Below, in pieces: positions 61,689-64,000 of a DNA stretch of 64,000 nt (positions are counted from its first letter, which is position 1; each line of letters begins with the position of its first letter). The notes beneath the pieces were generated by a model. The model saw nothing but the letters and a program-made list of their open reading frames with translations, did not search any database and was not told the DNA's origin. Source of the DNA: Marinicrinis sediminis (GTDB lineage: Bacteria > Bacillota > Bacilli > Paenibacillales > KCTC-33676). The translations under genes and the position numbers were made by a program. The DNA lies in contig NZ_JBHUMM010000043.1 in the NCBI RefSeq assembly GCF_042685085.1, positions 62,001-126,000 on the forward strand, read 5' to 3'.

Positions 61689-63035
61689 ATGGTACAAATT
61701 GGACTCCGGCTGTTCAGACAAATTACGTTGGCGAACACGTCCGTCACTGCATCGATGCAAACCCTGCTCATGAATATGGGCGTCGTTCTGTTAAATATGC
61801 TTACCGGGATGCTAATTGCGCGAGGTCTGGGTGCGGATGGGCGAGGGGTGCATGCCGCAATCCTGCTCTGGCCGCAGTTTCTGGCTTTTTTGCTAAACAT
61901 GGGGATTCACTCTGCTGCCTTATACGAGTCGAAGCGGCAGCAGCCGGGCAAGGATCTATTCACCGGAGCGCTTCTGTTGTCCAGTGGTGCGAGCTGTGCC
62001 GCCATGGGCATCGGTTATGTTCTGTTGCCGATGATCCTTCACCATTACGATAGTGCGACGATTCGCTATGCCCAGTATATGCTGTTTGTGATTCCGATGC
62101 TTCATTTATCCTTTCTCGTGCAGGCGATGCTGAGAAGCATGAACCGTTTTGGCTTATACAATCTGACGCGTATCAGTGTGCCGCTCCTGACCGCAATCGG
62201 TCTGGGTCTATGCCTGTGGCTGGATGCCTTTCGACCGTCTTATACGGTACTGTCCTATTTTCTCCCTTATGCGCCCATCTTTCTCTATCTCGGCTACCGC
62301 ATGTACAGACAGCTCCCGGGCACGTTGCGCGGGCTGCGCGCCTCCATACGCAAGCTGACGTCTTACGGCATGCGTTGCAGCGGTCATGAGATGCTCGGTA
62401 CGGCATCCCTGTATGCAGACCAGTTGCTGGTCGCTTTTCTGCTCTCTCCTTCCGCACTGGGGCTGTATGTGGTGGCGGTCAGTCTGGCACGTATGGTCAA
62501 TATTTTCTCCAATTCTATCATCATGGTGCTGTTTCCCAAGGCATCCGGGCTAGCCAAAGCGGAAGTGGTGAGGATGACCTTGACAGCTTTTCGGCTCAAT
62601 GTGCTGGTGATGCTGGTCGGAGGAAGTGTTATTATCCTGCTTGCTCCCTGGTTTTTATCGCTGCTGTACGGCGCAGATTTCGCAGGTGCCGTCACGGTGT
62701 TCAGGCTGCTGGTGCTGGAAGTGATGCTCACGGAATCCGGCATGGTGCTGGCCCAGGCATTTATGGCGCTGAATTTGCCGGGAAGGGTGTCCTGGCTGCA
62801 GGCGATCGGGTTTGGCACTTCGCTGCCGTTAATGTGGTGGTGGATACAGGGGTACGGCATTCACGGTGCAGCGCTTGGACTGCTGTGTGCGGCCGTTGTG
62901 AAATGGCTGTATCTGATCGTGCAGTATCGGCGCTGTTTTGGCGTCGGTTTGAAGCAATACGGGTTTCAGAAGGAAGATTATGTGGCCGTCAAAAGGCTGC
63001 TTCGTAAATATCGAGTGAAAGGTGTGTCCTCATGA
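61689..63035 (+). CDS. Polysaccharide flippase (Wzx-like), second
   Basis: A 448-residue exporter with about 12 helices, paralogous to the protein at 55640: compare MLTGMLIARGLGADGRGVHAAI near the start and LGLYVVAVSLARMVNIFSNSIIMV mid-protein. It starts directly after the preceding stop and ends in an ATGA overlap with manC. A second flippase in one operon suggests that two different lipid-linked units are exported. Confidence 0.88.
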   Translation: MVQIGLRLFRQITLANTSVTASMQTLLMNMGVVLLNMLTGMLIARGLGADGRGVHAAILLWPQFLAFLLNMGIHSAALYESKRQQPGKDLFTGALLLSSGASCAAMGIGYVLLPMILHHYDSATIRYAQYMLFVIPMLHLSFLVQAMLRSMNRFGLYNLTRISVPLLTAIGLGLCLWLDAFRPSYTVLSYFLPYAPIFLYLGYRMYRQLPGTLRGLRASIRKLTSYGMRCSGHEMLGTASLYADQLLVAFLLSPSALGLYVVAVSLARMVNIFSNSIIMVLFPKASGLAKAEVVRMTLTAFRLNVLVMLVGGSVIILLAPWFLSLLYGADFAGAVTVFRLLVLEVMLTESGMVLAQAFMALNLPGRVSWLQAIGFGTSLPLMWWWIQGYGIHGAALGLLCAAVVKWLYLIVQYRRCFGVGLKQYGFQKEDYVAVKRLLRKYRVKGVSS

Positions 63036-64000
63036 AGCTGGTATTACTGTCAGGCGGATCTGGCAAGAGACTATGGCCCTTATCCAATGATTGCCGATCC
63101 AAACAATTTTTAAAGGTATTGAAGCATCCCGAGAAAGCGATCCAGGAGTCGATGGTGCAACGTGTATGGCGACAGCTCACACAATCGGGTCTGAGCGGGG
63201 ATGCGTATATCGCAACGAGTAAATCCCAGCAGGAGATGCTGCAAAGTCAGCTCGGCATGGAGGTACCGCTCATTGTAGAACCTGAACGGAGAGATACGTT
63301 TCCCGCAATCGCACTGGCGGCGGTATATCTGTATTCGATGGAGGCCGTTCCGCTGGATGAAGTGGTGGTTGTGCTGCCTGTAGACCCGTTTGTCGATCAG
63401 CCGTTTTTTGAAAAGCTGAAGGAGCTGGAGCAAGCGGTGCGGTCTGAGCAGGCCGAATTGACCCTGATGGGCGTAAGACCCACGCACCCTTCCGAAAAAT
63501 ACGGGTACATTGTACCGGAGGCCGGCGTGGTTGATCAGCAAAATCCACTCGTTTCAGCTGATTGCGCTTCTTCTGTATGCCGTGTGCACCGATTCCAGGA
63601 GAAACCGAGCGAGTCGCAGGCAATAGAGCTGATCGGGCAAAAAGCGCTTTGGAACTGTGGTGTCTTTGCCTTTCGGATGAATACGTTTATTCAGATGCTG
63701 ATGCAACGAGGATTGCCCATTCAATATGAAGCGATGGTCAAGCAATACAGCCGCATGAAAAAAATCAGCTTTGATTATGAAGTGGTGGAGAAGACGTCGA
63801 ACATTGCCGTGATTCCTTATGAAGGCAGATGGAAAGATCTGGGCACCTGGAATACGTTGACCGAGGAGATGAACGATCCGGTTATGGGCAAGGGCATCCT
63901 TTCGGAAGATGCCAGGAATACGCATCTGATCAATGAGCTGGATATTCCCGTCACGATCATTGGGCTGTCCAATGTCGTTGTGGCGACCAGTCCGGACGGG
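63032..64000 (+). CDS. manC: Mannose-1-phosphate guanylyltransferase, 3'-truncated
   Basis: Makes GDP-mannose for the polymer. The first 323 residues are in the window: LLSGGSGKRLWPLSND, SKQFL, VEPERRDTFPAIALAA, LPVDPFVDQPFF, SEKYGYIVPE, FQEKPSESQ, WNCGVFAFRM and the WKDLGTWNTL segment near the end. The frame is still open at base 64000. It begins in a four-base overlap with the flippase gene. It is related to, but clearly different from, the manC at 18624. Confidence 0.94.
   Translation, partial: MKLVLLSGGSGKRLWPLSNDCRSKQFLKVLKHPEKAIQESMVQRVWRQLTQSGLSGDAYIATSKSQQEMLQSQLGMEVPLIVEPERRDTFPAIALAAVYLYSMEAVPLDEVVVVLPVDPFVDQPFFEKLKELEQAVRSEQAELTLMGVRPTHPSEKYGYIVPEAGVVDQQNPLVSADCASSVCRVHRFQEKPSESQAIELIGQKALWNCGVFAFRMNTFIQMLMQRGLPIQYEAMVKQYSRMKKISFDYEVVEKTSNIAVIPYEGRWKDLGTWNTLTEEMNDPVMGKGILSEDARNTHLINELDIPVTIIGLSNVVVATSPDG

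Overview
The window looks like chromosomal DNA of a Paenibacillus-type, spore-forming Bacillota. The reasons are moderate GC with low-GC islands, AGGAGG-type ribosome sites with frequent TTG/GTG starts, intrinsic terminators, cre-, Zur- and SinR-like operators, candidate mother-cell sigma promoters, and long polysaccharide operons. I saw no rRNA, tRNA, CRISPR array or insertion sequence. The first gene is cut at its 5' end and the last at its 3' end.

Layout. 1-4.1 kb: xylose isomerase (cut), xylulokinase, an aldo/keto reductase remnant and a Gfo/Idh/MocA oxidoreductase behind a promoter/operator. 4.1-11.1 kb: a MutS2-like gene broken by an in-frame stop behind a terminator-bearing leader, a multi-PAS histidine kinase and an ABC exporter. 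11.2-22.8 kb: a surface-glycosylation locus with a P-loop protein, a GT2-TPR glycosyltransferase, a 1077-residue GT4-TPR-GT4 protein, an FkbM methyltransferase, GDP-mannose synthesis (ManC, Gmd), and three proteins sharing one short helical domain (IALxE..NAExEKIQ). One of the three is a DUF11 protein without signal peptide. A SigK-like and a SigE-like promoter suggest mother-cell, spore-surface expression. 23-33 kb: a secreted isoamylase-type GH13 enzyme under a cre site, a purine-riboswitch-controlled FAD dehydrogenase, a soluble chemotaxis-type signalling protein paired with a transporter-like membrane protein, and a GH31 glucosidase. 33-37.5 kb: a Zur-box-controlled permease/TIGR03943 pair with a His-Ser repeat loop, a small membrane protein and a second ABC exporter.

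37.6-43.3 kb is an AT-rich accessory island. It holds a secreted 414-residue protein, a membrane-anchored partner that repeats its N-terminal domain, a second copy of that partner 3.4 kb away, a decayed RibD/DHFR-like gene, and an ECF sigma/SRPBCC/VOC group.

43.3-64 kb is one long exopolysaccharide operon. It contains a Wzz-like modulator and tyrosine kinase, a priming sugar transferase, GT2, GT26 and GT4 enzymes, two polymerase/ligase-like membrane proteins, two flippases, RmlACBD, GalU and ManC. SinR-like heptamers (GTTCTYT) lie in its promoter region and purine-rich tandem repeats lie inside it. The gene set resembles Wzx/Wzy exopolysaccharide loci known from Paenibacillus (for example paenan in P. 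polymyxa). The doubled flippase and polymerase suggest either two repeat units or two polymers.

The best candidates for undescribed biology are the three-protein IALxE/NAE glycosylation locus, the secreted-protein/anchored-domain pair, and the guanine-type riboswitch that appears wired as an ON switch.
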